The notes under the pieces are model-generated. The model had not been told where the DNA came from. It ran no database searches and worked only from the letters and a program-made list of their open reading frames with translations. Below are positions 32,823-45,921 of a stretch of 64,000 bases of DNA, one piece after another. Source of the stretch: Symsagittifera roscoffensis (lineage: Eukaryota; Xenacoelomorpha; Acoela; Convolutidae); contig NW_026970820.1 in the NCBI RefSeq assembly GCF_963678635.1, positions 310,001 through 374,000 on the forward strand. Reading direction: 5' to 3'. How positions within the stretch are numbered: the stretch's first letter is position 1; each line of letters begins with the position of its first letter. A program made the translations under genes and the position numbers.

Positions 32823-34453
32823 TTGTCACTGTGGCCCCGCTAAGTAAGTGACTTTTTTTTGACGAGTGGGTTCCGCGGGGGGCGGAGCAGGGGAACGCTT
32901 AACGCACTCGCAAAAGGAGCACCCTTCGGGTGCTCTTTTTTGCTCGAAAGTTTTCTGAAACGGTATCTGATGAACTTTGTTAGGTGTCACAAAAGCAACA
33001 ACAAAAAACTTTCTGTATGTGATTAGAAAAGATCAAAAAAGATTTCTCATACTTTCAATGACTGAATCTACACCTGATAAGTCTCTAGAGAACTCTAAAC
33101 CAAAGTAACTTATGTTTTTCAGTGATTCATGAAGAGGACCGTTCCAACGAAAACAAGTTTTCGGAAACAGTCCTCATATTTTTTTTCGAGCACATTGTAA
33201 AGTACGTGGACTTTCAATTGTGACTAATAGCTGAATTGGACTTGGAATTTGTCCCAAAGAGGTTAAGTTTGTCTCAAATTGATTAGAAGCAAAAGAAAAA
33301 ATAAAAAAAATTTTTATTTGGAAAAAAAAGTTGAGTCAGAAACGTGAAAAAACCCTTTATTCAAAAGTCACTAAAAGTAGCTCCAATTGGCTTAAATCAC
33401 TAGACTACAATATATGAACCTGTTCAGAATGGTTTTCAAGACCAAAGCCGTAAAACTTCCATATTTAGAGAAAAGGCAAAAAAAACACGTTTTTGGTTAA
33501 CTCAAAGAGGTAGATAAATCGGGTAAAGTCGTCTTCAGACCTATAGGATCGAGAAGTGATCTAAATAGGGTATATATGTAGTGTCCCTGTTAGGTCGCAT
33601 GCAAAAAACTAGAACAGTTTTGTTGGCCACTTCCGAAATTAAGACTTTTTTTTCGAAATTTGGCCATTTTAATTTGTAGTAAAATAGTAGTAAAATAGCC
33701 GAGAAAAAAAATTGTAAAAACCATAATTTTTATTCCATTTTGACGTTTAAATACTCTATACGTACTAAAATGTCTATGGCAAGCTCAAATAAGCCATCAA
33801 AATTCATTTTTTCTCACTTTTTAAAATTTTTGTTTTTTTGATTTACAATGTTGAGTCAGAAACGTAAAAAATCAATTTTTTCAAAAAGTCAAAATAAAGT
33901 GATCCGATCAATTTGTTTCACTAAAACACACTTTATGAACCTGTTCAGAATGTGTTTTTGGGTTAGAGCCGAAAATTCACCCATTTTGAGAAAAGTGGAA
34001 AAAACACCTTTTTAGTTACAAAAAAACCATCATTTTTGTTGCAGTTTTTGGAAAAAATCATATTTTTGAGGAAAAAAAAATGTCTCAAACCTTTATATTT
34101 AGGCTCCCCAAACAGTCTACTTTCATCCATTTATTGTCAATATACCCCATTTTTTGAACCAAAACAGAGTTAATAGGTGATTTTTATCAAAAAACGTGTT
34201 TTTTACCATTTTTGCCCCCCATTTCCCTCTATAAGTCAACACATAACAAAATTTTGGCAAAACGGGGCAAAAGTGTATCCTTAGAATTTCAATACGAGGC
34301 TGCATGCAAAAAATTAGGGAATTCTGACCTACAGTTTTCGAGAACAGGACTTATTCTCCATGAAAAGGGTAAAAGGTAATTGTTCCTTCGAACCGACGGG
34401 GCCCCTTCCCCTGTCTCTGCTGAACGCCATAGCCGGACGCGGCGGCCACCTAG
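32823..34453 (+). repeat. M18: A1-family module, near-identical to M30
   Basis: The leader has GTCACT pairing with AGTGAC across about 16 nt. H1 is at 32917-32935 and H2 at 33135-33174. The AAAATAAAAAAAATTTTTAT stretch near 33296 and the AGAGGTAGATAAATCGGG variant near 33507 are shared only with M30. The 3' part has TCTCCATGAAAAGGG near 34354. The modules before M18 and M30 are both C, but with different 3' haplotypes, so the copied block appears to end at or near the junction. Confidence 0.92.
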
Positions 34454-36081
34454 AGGTTACTGTGGCCCCGCTCAATCAGTGACTTTTGATGTGTGGGTTC
34501 CGCGGGGGGCGGAGCAGGGGAACGCTAAACGCACTCGCAAAAGGAGCACCCTTCGGGTGCTCTTTTTTGCTCGAAAGTTTTCTGAAACGGTATCTGATGA
34601 ACTTTGTAAGGTGTCACAAAAGCAACAGCACAAAACGTTCTGTATGTTATTAGAAAAGGTCAAAAAATATTTGTGATATTTTCAATGACTGAATCTACAC
34701 CTGATCAGTGTCTAGAGAACTCTAAACAAAGTAACTTATGTTTTTCAGTGATTCATGAAGAGGACCGTTCCAACGAAAACAAGTTTTCGGAAACAGTCCT
34801 CATAATTTTTTTCGAGCCCATTGTCAAGTACGTGGACTTTCAATTGTGACTTATAGCTGAATTGGACTTGGAATTTGTCCCAAAAAGGTTAAGTTTGTCT
34901 CAAATTGATTAGAAGCAAAAGAAAAAAAAACAATTTTTTTTATTTGGAAAAAAAAAGTTGAGTCAGAAACGTGAAAAAATCCTTTTTTCAAAAGTCATAA
35001 AAAGTAGCTCCAATTTTTTTAAATCACTAGGCTACAATATAAGAACCTGTTCAGAATGGTTTTCGTGACCAAAGCCGTAGAATTTCCATATTTAGAGAAA
35101 AGGCAAAAAAAAACAACTTTTTGGTTAACTCAAAAAGGTAGATAAATCGGGTAAAGTCGTCTTCAAACCTATAGGATCGAAAAGTGATCTAAATAGGTAT
35201 ATATGTAGTGTCCTTGTTAGGTCGCATGCAAAAAACTAGAACAGTTTTGTGTGCCACTTCCGAAATTAAGACTTTTTTTTCGAAATTTGGCCATTTTTAT
35301 TTGTAGTAAAATAGTAGTAAAATAGCCGAGAAAAAAAATTGTAAAAACCATAATTTTTATCCAATTTTGACGTTTAAATACTCTATACCTACTAAAATGT
35401 CTATGGCAAGCTCAAATAAGCCATCAAAATTCATTTTTTCTCACTTTTTAAAATTTTTGTTTTTTTGATATACAATGTTGAGTCAGAAACGTGAAAAATC
35501 AATTTTTTTTCAAAAGTCAAAATAAAGTGTTCCAATCAATTTGTTTCACTAAAACACGCTTTATGAACCTGTTTAGAATGGGTTTTTGGGTTAAACCCGA
35601 AAATTCACCCATTTTGAGAAAAGTGGAAAAAACACCTTTTTAGTTACAAAAAAACCATCATTTTTGTTGCAGTTTTTGAAAAAACTCAAATTTTTGAGAA
35701 AAAAATTTTTTCTCAAACCTTTATATTTAGGTTCCCCAAACAGTCTACTTTCATCCATTCCCCATCAATATACCCCATTTTTTGAACCAAAACAGAGTTA
35801 ATAGGTGAATTTTATCAAAAAACGTGTTTTTTACCATTTTTGCCCCCCATTTCCCTCTATAAGTCAACACATAACAAAATTTTGGCAAAACGGGGCAAAA
35901 GTGTATCCTTAGAATTTCAATACGGGGCTGCATGCAAAAAATTAGGGAATTCTGACCTCCAGTTTTCGAGAACACGACTTATTCTGCATGAAAAGGGTAA
36001 AAGGTAAATGTTCCTTCGAACCGACGGGGCCCCTTCCCCTGTCTCTGCTGAACGCCATAGCCGGACGCGGCGGCCACCTAG
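34454..36081 (+). repeat. M19: A1-family module
   Basis: The first bases are diverged (AGGTTACTGTGGCCCCGCT). H1 is at 34544-34562 and H2 at 34761-34800 with the two A1 left-arm changes. The body and 3' end are standard A1, with GCATGCAAAAAATTAGGG near 35930 and CCGGACGCGGCGGCCACCTAG-type end. Confidence 0.9.
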
Positions 36082-38393
36082 GGGTGCTTAACCATCCCCA
36101 CCCACCCGACCTGTGTTATTGACCATTCCACGTGATCAATCGGGCTTCAATCACTGTTTTTTGTTCCATTGAGTAGTGTTCCAACGGAAAACGATTTGCG
36201 ATAATCAATCCCGTTACAAAAATGATGGAGCACGTTTTCACTGAGCTACCTATCCAAGTTAGTTAAAGTGCCTTTGAATTCTGAAACGCCCTTTCACAAA
36301 AACCCCAATGAAGCAAAAACCTACCCAATTTTTCAGTGTTTGCTTGCCACATTTTTGATCTGGCGCTGGTCATGACGTTGTTTAAGTTATGGTCTTCCCC
36401 GACATTTTTTCTACAATCAAATATTTTTACGAGTGAAAAGAGAGTGCCAAGACAGCAGCTCCGCACAAAGCAGTGTAAGAAAATGAACAGCTTGGATCTA
36501 TTTTTTTTCTCTCTGGTTGTTGTTACGGATGCTCCCACATGGGACCACATGGGTCCCAGGGAGCATCCCATAAGGATTAAAGCAAAAGAGCAACAAATAT
36601 TTACCCGTCAATTAGGGTCACTCTTGCGGTTCAACAATCTGTATTTGAAAAAAAAATGTTTCAAAGAACAGTTCAGGGCCGCATGCAAAAAATAAGAACA
36701 ATCTCACGCATGGGTTCCTGAAATTACTTAATTAAAAATAAAAATATTCAGTATGTGTAGGAGCCTTTAACATAAAATCCATTCAGAAAAAGTCAAACCT
36801 ACAATTTTTATCCAATTTTGACAATTTCCTACTCTATACTCAACAAATTGTCAATGGGGATTTCAAATATGCCATCAAAACTCACTTTTTCTCACTTTTG
36901 AACTTTTTTATTCATTTTTGATAAAAAATGTTGAGTCAGAAACGCTTAAAATCAGTTTTTTCCAAAAAGTCAAAAAAAGTTGTTCCAACCAATTTATTTC
37001 ACTTAGCCACACTTTATGAACCTCTTCAGAATGGTTTTCATAACCATAGCCGTAAATTCTCATATTTAGAGAAAAGGCGAAATAACACCGTTTTGGTTAT
37101 ATCAAAAAAATGGAAAAACCAGATAAAGTAGTCTTCAATACTTTAGGATCAAAATGTGACCTCAGTAAGGTATGATTGCAGTGTCAATTTAGGGTCGCAT
37201 GCAAAATTATAGAACATTTTTGCGAGCCAACTATGAGAAAGAGACTTTTTTTTCGGAATTTGGCTATTAGTATTTGTAGTAATATAGTAGTAAGTGGCCA
37301 CAGAAAAAAACTTGTAAAAACCAAAATTTTTAACCAATTTTGATAATTTAAAAGTCAATACCTACTAAATCGACTATGGCAAGCTCAAATAAGCCATCGA
37401 AACTCACTTTTTCTCACTTTGGAACAATTTTATTTTTTTGATAAAAAATGTTGAGTCAGAAACGTGAAAAATCATTTTTTTTCAAAAATTCAAAAAAAGT
37501 TGGTCCAATTGATACAATTCACTGAGCCGAACTTTATGAACCTGTTTAGAATGGTTTTCATGGCCAAAGACGTAAAATTTACCCATTTTGAGAAAAGTCG
37601 AAAAAACACGTTTTTGGTTAACGCGAAAAAGTGGAAAAAGTGGGAAAAATGGTCTTAAAAACAAAACCATGGAAAAGTGGCACTAACAAATTGTCCTTAT
37701 CTCGTCAATTCAGGGCCGCATGCAAAAAATTGGAAAGATTAAACGAGTCTTTACTGAGGACGAAACTTATTTTAGGAATTTGCCTATTAGTATTTGTAGT
37801 AGTATAGTAGTAACTGACAATAGGAAAAAAAATTCGTAAAAACCACAATTTTTAACCAATTTTGATAATTTAAAACTCAATACCTACTAAATCGACTATG
37901 GCAAGCTCAAATAAGCCATCGAAACTCACTTTTTCTCATTTTGGAACAATTTTATTTTTTTGATAAAAAATGTTGAGTCAGAAACGTGAAAAATCATTTT
38001 TTTTCAGAAAGTCAAAAAAAGTTGTTCCAATCGATACATTTCACTGAGCCACACTTTATGAACCTGTTTAGAAAGGTTTTCATGGCCAAAGACGTAAAAT
38101 TTACCCATTTTGAGAAAAGTCGAAAAAACACGTTTTTGGTTAACGCGAAAAAGTGGAAAAAGTGGGAAAAATGGTCTTAAAAACAAAACCATGGAAAAGT
38201 GGCACTAACAAATTGTCCTTATCTCGTCAATTCAGGGCCGCATGCAAAAAATTGGAAAGATTGAACCTGACGTTTTTGAGAACTCGATTTATTTTCCGAA
38301 AAGGACAGGGTATATATTGAAAAAAAATTTTTGCCCGGAAGGGGCCCCTACCCCTTCCTAATCGCTTTTTGCGCCCGACGCGCGTCCATCTAG
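36082..38393 (+). repeat. M20: D1-family module, close copy of M5
   Basis: It has the same plan and length as M5 (2312 against 2313 bp). The nested hairpin is at 36527-36568. GCATGC boxes lie at 36681, 37197, 37718 and 38240, so the three subunits are 516, 521 and 522 bp long. TTGAGTCAG occurs once in each. The end has GGAAGGGG/CCCCTTCC and GACGCGCGTC. It begins with the same base as M5 though it follows A1 and not C. Confidence 0.92.
36681..38239 (+). repeat. Three internal ~520-bp subunits of M20
   Basis: Units 36681-37196, 37197-37717 and 37718-38239 match those of M5 in order. Each sits more closely with its positional partner in M5 than with its neighbours, so the triplication predates the split of the two modules. 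Confidence 0.8.
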
Positions 38394-40895
38394 AGGAAAT
38401 TGTTTCGCCCCACCCACCCGACCTAAACTTTTACCCACCCACCTGATCAGTCAGTCCGCTTCCACGTCGTTTTTGAAATTTGATTCATTCCGTAGCTGGA
38501 ATCGATTAATGGTATTGCCTAAGAAATAAAAGATTGACAGACACGACTGTTTGATAGAGACTTTTTCGGATCTTTTTTTCTAATACATTTTCAAAATTAT
38601 ATCCTGAAAATAATCATGCGCCTTCATCACATATGTCATCGAAGCAAATAGAGTATCGTGTTGGTTCCATAAATGTATCCCAGTATCCACAATGCTAAGA
38701 AGCAGGAAAACTAAAATACCTTTCTATTAAATTTGAGATTCAATGTCTCCTGAAGGAAAAGAAAACGCTCTCCTAGGGTGCAAGTTTTCCGCAAAAACTG
38801 TATAAGCTGAAACATAACAGCACAACATATCGGCTGGTCTCTATTTCTCTGCTCTTTATTCGAGGTCCCGGATGCCCCTACCTGGGACCACAAGGGTCCC
38901 AGGGCGCATCCTATAGGGATTGAAGCATCAAACGTACAATCATGAAATGAGAAATTCTAATCACTTATTACAATTTTCCATATTTCATTTTGCTCAGCAA
39001 TCAATAAACTGTTGTATTTTTAACTTGAAGAGCCTGTTATATTATCAAACAAAATTTTTCGATAAAAATTACATTTTTTTTAGTTTTTCAAACAAAATTT
39101 TCAAATTTGAAACAAAAGAAAACCCTGCATTTCTTTGCAGTAACTAAGTCAATGCACTGTAGCTACACTAGTGAATGTAAAACATAGTTAAAAAAACGGA
39201 CAACTGAATCTGGTTTTTTAAATTTAATGTTTTTTTGTTTGGCTTTTAAATAGGATCACGTCAATTAATAATTGAAATTGAGCAAACAAGAATAAAACAC
39301 TCTCAATTTTTGTTCAAAATTGACTAGAAAAATGATCAAACCACTCTATAGTGCCTATGGCAAGCTCAAAACATCCATCAAAAACCACTTTTGTTCACTT
39401 TTAAAATTGAATTTTTTTTCGACCAAAAAAAGTTAGAGATGAAATTGAAAAAAAACGAAAATTTACCTAATTTGAAAAAATTGGTGTCAAATTGCCTTAT
39501 CCATAGAAACACTTTCTATGAACCTATTCAGAAAGGTTTTGTTGAGCAATGCCGAAAAAATTACCCCTTTTGAGAAAAATTCAAAAAACACATTTTTGGT
39601 TAACTCAAAAAAAGAGAAAAAGTGGGAAAAGGGGTCTTCAAAATGAAACCATCCAAAAGTGGCATTAACTAACTGCCATTTTTTTGTGAATTCAGACCCG
39701 CATACAAAAAATTACGAAGATCCTACGTGAAGTTTTCGAGAACAGATTAGTTTCTCCGGAATTTTGGTAGTACTAATTTCATTACTGTACTTATAATTAA
39801 AGTCAAATCAAAAAGTCGTAAAAACTTCAATTTTTAATCAATTTTGACAAATAAATGATCAAAACCCACTAAATTGGCTATAGCAAGTTCGATTCTACCA
39901 TCAGAAACCATTTTTTCCAATTTCTGAAAATTTTCATTTTTTAAAAAATAAATGTTGAGTCACAAACGGGAAAAATCATACTTTTTCAAAAATTCAAAAA
40001 AAATTGATCCATTTAAACTAATTCATCAGGCAACACGTTAGGAACCTGTTCAGAATGGTTTCCATGATCAAAGCAGCAAATGTCACCCATTTTGAGAAAA
40101 GTCGAAAAAACACCTTTTTAGTTAACTCAAAAAAGTGGAAAAAGTGGAGAAAGGGGTCTTCAAAACGAAACCATCCAAAAGTTGCATTAACTAACTGCCA
40201 TTTTTTTGTGAATTCAGACCCGCATGCAAAAATTTACGAAAATCCTACGTGAAGTTTTTGAGAACAGATTAGTTTCTCGGGAATTTTGGTAGTACTATTT
40301 TTATTACTATAATTATAATTAAAGTCAAAACTAAAAGTCGTAAAAACTACAATTTTTAATCAATTTTGACAAATTAATGATCAAAACGCACTAAATTGGC
40401 TATGGCAAGTTCGAATGTACCATCAGAAACCATTTTTTCCCATTTTTGAAAATTTTCATTTTTTTGAAATTGAATGTTGAGTCACAAACGGGAAAAAACA
40501 AATTTTTTCAAAAAGTCAAAAAAAATTGTTCCATTTAAACTTATCCATTAGGTCACACGTTGGGAACTTGTTCAGAATGGTTTTCATGATCATAGCAGCA
40601 AAATTTACCCATTTTGAGAAAAGTCAAAAAAACACCTTTTTAGTTAACTCAAAAAAGTGGAAAAAGTGGGAAAAAGGGTCTTCAAAATGAAACCATCCAA
40701 AAGTGGCATTAACAAACTGCCATTATTTTCTAAATTCAGACCCGCATGCAAAAAATTAGGAAATTCTGACGTGCGGTTTTGCAGAAGTCGATAGTTTCTG
40801 GGCATTAGTAACAACGTAAAAAATTTTTTGCTTTTTGACCGGAAGGGGCCCCTACCCCTTCCTAATTTCTTTTTGTGCTACACGCGACCATCTAG
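38394..40895 (+). repeat. M21: D2-family module
   Basis: It starts AGGAAATTGTTTCGCC, then five C-triplet runs at 38408-38440. The nested hairpin is at 38870-38911 with an 8-bp inner stem (CTGGGACC/GGTCCCAG). Three subunits follow. The first is diverged (AAAGTTAGAGATG instead of TTGAGTCAG); the next two have TTGAGTCAC at 39955 and 40477. The 3' hairpin is at 40841-40862 and the end is GCGACCATCTAG after GTG-CTA-CAC. Confidence 0.88.
38404..38443 (-). other. Possible G-quadruplex tract at the D2 module start
   Basis: Five C-triplets on the given strand, two groups of CCCACCC about 15 nt apart, give G-runs on the minus strand. M23 has a similar tract of six runs at 43366-43403. Both lie within the first 55 bases of the module. 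Confidence 0.4.
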
Positions 40896-43351
40896 ATCTT
40901 TCAGGTCTGCGTCCCACCCGCCCTCCGTGACTAATCTTGCTTCCGAGAAAAGAAAGTTTTTCGTTTCACCTTTACCCCATCTCAGGTCAGTTAACCTTGC
41001 AAAAAACCCTACTTGAAACGTTCGTATTCACATTACCCCCTACGGGCGCAATGGCGAAGCCCATTTTTTCTTCTCACTGAACTTCTCCAAACAGTTCACA
41101 TAAAACATTACTATGGTTTTATCTGAAGTGTCCAGCTGTGACTCCGACATTTTTCACGTCGCTGATGTTCCCACATCAGGACCACATGAGTTTCCCACTC
41201 AGATACTGTCTCAATTTTGAAAAAAACTGATTTGTTTTTTTTTGCCGTTTTTCACAAAATAAACTAATTACTTCATTCGAATTAAAAAAAATACCGAAAA
41301 ACACTTAAAGGTAGCAAGACATTATTGTGACTGTCGTCTATATCTGTTCTCTTTGTTTAAGGTCAGTGATGCTCCCTAAGTGGGACCACAAGGGTCCCAG
41401 GGAGCATCAATAAAGGCTTTAGATAGTATGCCATTTTTGATAAAGACAAAAACGTTGGCCAATTATATTTTTTACAGTCCCTTACCCACTGCAAATGTAA
41501 AGACTAGTTTTTTTTTGAAGTTTTTTCATTTGTGATAACTCGCATCACTCATAAATCAATGGAAGACTGGGACTACCCCTGTCAAGCATGAAAAAACATC
41601 AAAAAGAAAAAACGTATCTGGTTATTTCAGACGGTGCAATTTTTTATTTTTCAGATTGATTTTGAAAATTCATTCTTCAAATTGTAATGTCAGCCCAAAA
41701 AGAACAAAAATTACAAATTCAAACCATTTTTTGACAAACTAAGGCTCTTTACCCAATAGGTTCGAATTTGCGGAGCTGAAACCAACAATCCACAACCATT
41801 TTTTATAAATTTTGTTTCATTTTGTTGTTGTACATGTTTTAAATATATTTTTAAAAGCAATTTTTTAAACGTTTTATATTTTTTGACCAGAAAAGTAAGA
41901 GCGAAAAAAAGTACTACAGTTTTTAATCATGTCAAAAAAGGGGGCAAACAGTTGTACCAATGGAATCATATCATTTGAACAAGTTCAAAATAGTTTTCAT
42001 GATCATTGACTAAAAGCTTACTCAATTTGAGAAATTTCTTTAAAAACATTTTTGGAAACATAAAAAAATGGAAAGAGGAAAAATTTTCTTATAACTTTTA
42101 GAAAAAAATTAATTGGAAAACTGTAGAGATTATCTTGTGTAAATCACAAATAGATTCAGGCCGCTAGCAAAATTTCAGCAAAAACACTGAAGCCAATTAT
42201 GAGAACGAAACAATTGTTCCAGAAAATGACAAGTAATATTTAGACCAATTTTACCATAAACCGTCAAAATTAAAAAATCGCAAAAACTACAATTTTTATC
42301 CCATTTTGACCTTCAAATACTCTATACCCACTAAATCGACTATTGGGAGCTCGAATCAACCATCAAAGACCATTTTTAATCACTTTCAAAATTTTTTATT
42401 TTTTATATGAAAATGTTGAGTCAGAAATGGGAAAAATCAATTTTTTCCAAAAAGTCAAAAAAAGTTGTTCCAGTTGAATAAACTCACTAAGCCACACTCC
42501 ATGAACCTGTTCAGAATGGTTTTCATGACCAAAGCCGTAAAAACTACCCAATTTGAGAAAAGGCGAAAAAACACTTTTTTCAGGACTTTGAAAAAGTGGA
42601 AAAATGGAAAAAATGGTCTTCAAACAAATAGGATGAAAAAGTGACCAGTAAAAGCATCGATGCCGTGTCAAATCAGGATCGCATGCCAATTTTTGAAACA
42701 ATTCATCGGGTTTTTTTTAAGAACGAAACCATTTTTTGACAATTTTAGTAGTAGTATTTACACTAATTAGTACCATATATGGTCAAAATTCAAAAATACA
42801 AAAAACTACAATTTTCATCCAATTTTGACCTTCAAATACTCTATACCCACTAAATTGACTATCGGGAGCTCGAATCAACCATCAAAAACCATTTTTAATC
42901 ACTTTCAAAATTTTTTATTTTTTAAATCAAAATGTTGAGTCAGAAATAGGAAAAAACAATTTTTTTCAAAAAGTCAAGAAAAGTTGTCCCAATTGAATAA
43001 ACTCACTAAGCCACACTCTATGAACCTGTTCAGAATGGTTTTCATTACCAAAGCTGTAAAAAGTACCCAATTTGAGAAACTTCGAAAAATCACCTTTTAG
43101 TTAACTCAAAAAAGTGGAAAAATCGGGTAAAATGGGCTTCAAACCGATAGGATCGAAAAGTGACCTTTATAAGATATGATTGCCGTGTCAAATTAGGGCC
43201 GCATGCAAAAAATTAGAAAAATTCAACGAAACGTTTTTGAGAACTCGACAAATTTGGTCGTTTTGTTAAAGGTTAAATTTTAGAAATTTTTTGTCCGGAA
43301 GGGGCCCCTTCCCCTTCCTAAATGCTTTTTATGCTACACGCGACCATCTAG
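40896..43351 (+). repeat. M22: D3-family module
   Basis: It starts ATCTTTCAGGTCTGCGTCCC, the same as M25. A CCCCCTACGGGCG stretch near 41035 stands where H1 would be. The nested hairpin is at 41367-41409. The body has one badly diverged subunit (its box is GCTAGCAAAA near 42171) and two with TTGAGTCAG at 42416 and 42935 (519 bp apart). The 3' end is GGAAGGGG, loop CCCCTT, CCCCTTCC and GCGACCATCTAG. Its last 630 bp are almost the same as those of M25, whereas the middles differ clearly. Confidence 0.88.
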
Positions 43352-45921
43352 AGGCAGAGCAGGCGCCCCACCCACCCAACCTGTGAGCTTGACCCACCCA
43401 CCCAATCAGTCAGGATTTGTCCGCTTTTTCGTTTTTCCGATTCGATTCATTCCGTAGGTGAAATCGAGTTGTGATGTGCCCCAAGACATAGAGATTTGAC
43501 GATCACGTGTCCCACTATTTGATAGATCATTCGAATACGTTTTTTTCTAATCGATTTGCAAATTCTGGGCTGGATATCAATATATATGCCTTCATCACAG
43601 ATGTCATCGAAGCAAAAAGAGCACTGTGTGGGATCCATAATTATATCCCAAATGGACAATGCTAAGAAGCAGGAACCTCCGAAATATATTTCTATTAAAT
43701 TAAGATACAATGTCTCATAAATGAAGTAAAAACGCTATCGTCAGGTGTAAGTTTTCCAGTAAACTGTATCAACTGCATTGTAACAATACAATATAGCGGC
43801 TGCTCTCTAATTCTCTGCTCTTTAATTGAGGTCGCGGATGCCCCTACCTGGGACCACAAGGGTCCCAGGAAGCATCCTATAGGGATTTAAGCATAAAACA
43901 TGCAATCATGAAAAGCAAAACTCTAATCAGTTTTGAATGGCTATTTTCCATTTTTCATCTCTCTACAAAGGGTATACAATTGCATTTTTGTGTCAAAGAG
44001 CCTGTTAAACTATCAAACAAAACTTACAGTTAAATTATAATTTCATTACTTTTCCGTATTTGAAACAAAATTGTTTATTTTGAACTGCAGTTAAACCTTG
44101 TAACTCAGTGCAGTAACTAACGAAGTGCACTCTAGCTACATTAGTCAACACAGTAAATTATTTTAAAAAGGACAACTGAATCTGGTTTTTCATAAAAAAA
44201 AACAACACTAGTCAACGCAGTAAATTCTTTAAAGAAAGGGCCACTGAATATGGTTTTTCGTTTGGTTTTTAATTAGGATTGCATAAGTTATTAATTGAAA
44301 TCGAACAAAAACAACTAAAAAACATTTTACCATTATTGATCAGTTTTGACCAAACAATTACAAAACCTCACTTATTTGACTGTGGCAAGCTCAAATACTC
44401 TATCAAAATGCACTTTTGTTTAAGTTTTTTTTAAAGTTAAAAATGAAAAATGGATCAAAAAGGAAAAACAAAATCGATTCTTTCATACTATCAAAACAAT
44501 AGGTGACAGACACTTTTACCCATAGACACACACCGTAGGAACCTGTTTACAAAAGGTCTTCATTGGCAAAGCCAAAAAACTGACCCGTTTCGAGAAAAGA
44601 GCAAAAAATAACAATTTTGGCATCCTACGAAATTGCTAAAATCAAGAAAAAAGAAAAATGGCCTTGAAAAAGAAGACAGTAGAAAATAGTAACAAAATGG
44701 CATCACTCTATACATTCAGAATGTCATGCAAAAAAAACATAAAAAGATTTCGGGAAGATTTTTGAACAGATAAGTCTCTCCGGAATTTTGACAGTACTAT
44801 TCATACTACTATAGTATTGAATAAAGTCAAAACAAAAAGTCTTAAAAGCTAACACTTCTTAACAATTTTGTTAAATAGATGATCAAACCCTACTAAGTTG
44901 AATATGAGAAGCCCGAATATTTCATCCAAAAACTATTTTTGAAGACTTTTGGAATTTTTTCCTTTTCGACCAAAAAAAGGTAAAGTTAAAAATCAAAAAA
45001 ATCTATTTTTTTTCAAAAAATCAAAAAAAATGGCGCCAATCTATTTTATCCGAAGAAACACACTCTAGGGACGGATTTAGAAAGACTCTGATGACCAAAG
45101 CCGACAAATTACTCATTTTGAGAAAAGGGCAAAAAACCATTTTTGGCTCCCTACCAAAGCTGGAGAAATCGGGTAAAATGGTATTGAAAAAAAAACCATC
45201 GAAAATTGGCAATTACAAACTGCCAGTCTTCTATCCATTTAGGGCCTCATGCAAAAACTCAGAGAAGAATCCAGCGGAAATATTTGAGAACAGACCAGTT
45301 TATCCTGAATTTTGGAATTATTTTTTGTACTACTGTAGTATTAAATATAGTGAAATCTAAAAATCGTAAAAACTACAATTTTTGTTCATTTTTGACAATT
45401 TAATGATTAAAACCCACTATATTGACTACGACAAGCTCAAATATATCATCAGAATAAATTTTTTCTCACTTTTGAAATTTTTTATTTTTTTGAGGAAAAA
45501 TGTTGAGTCAGAAAAGGGAAAAATCAAATTTTTTAAAAAAGTCAAAAAAAATTGTTCCCTTCAATATAATTCATTAGGCCACACTTCATGAACCTGTCCA
45601 AAACGATTTTCAAGTCGAAAGCCGTAAAATTTACCCATTTTGAGAAAAGTCCAAAAAACACCTTTTTAGTTAACGCAAAAAAGTGGAAAAAGTGGGAAAA
45701 ATGGTCTTCAAAATGAAACCATCGAAAAGTGGCATTAACAAACTCCCATTATTTCGTCAATTCAGACCCGCATGCAAAAAATTAGGAAATTCTGACGAAA
45801 CGTTTTGTAGAACGTGAAAGTTTTCAGCAAAATGGTATATGTATATTTTTTATAGTACTTCTGCACGGGAGGGGCCCCTACCCCTCCCTAATTGCTTTTT
45901 TTGCTACACGCGACCATCTAG
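43352..45921 (+). repeat. M23: D2-family module, longest unit
   Basis: At 2570 bp it is the longest module. It starts AGGCAGAGCAGGCGCC and has six C-triplet runs at 43366-43403. The nested hairpin is at 43836-43877. A short tandem repeat of about 60 bp (GTCAACGCAGTAAATT type) lies around 44150-44240. The subunits are diverged except the last, with TTGAGTCAG at 45503. The 3' hairpin at 45867-45888 is GGGAGGGG/CCCCTCCC: both arms have changed relative to other D modules, and pairing is kept. Confidence 0.88.
45867..45888 (+). other. Compensated terminal hairpin of M23
   Basis: GGGAGGGG, loop CCCCTA, CCCCTCCC. Compared with the GGAAGGGG/CCCCTTCC of other D modules, one base has changed on each arm and the pair is preserved. 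Confidence 0.85.

Noticed and set aside
36336-36695. 119-codon open frame in M20
   Set aside because: It runs through the D1 nested hairpin. The M5 copy of the region does not keep it, and no family is recognisable.
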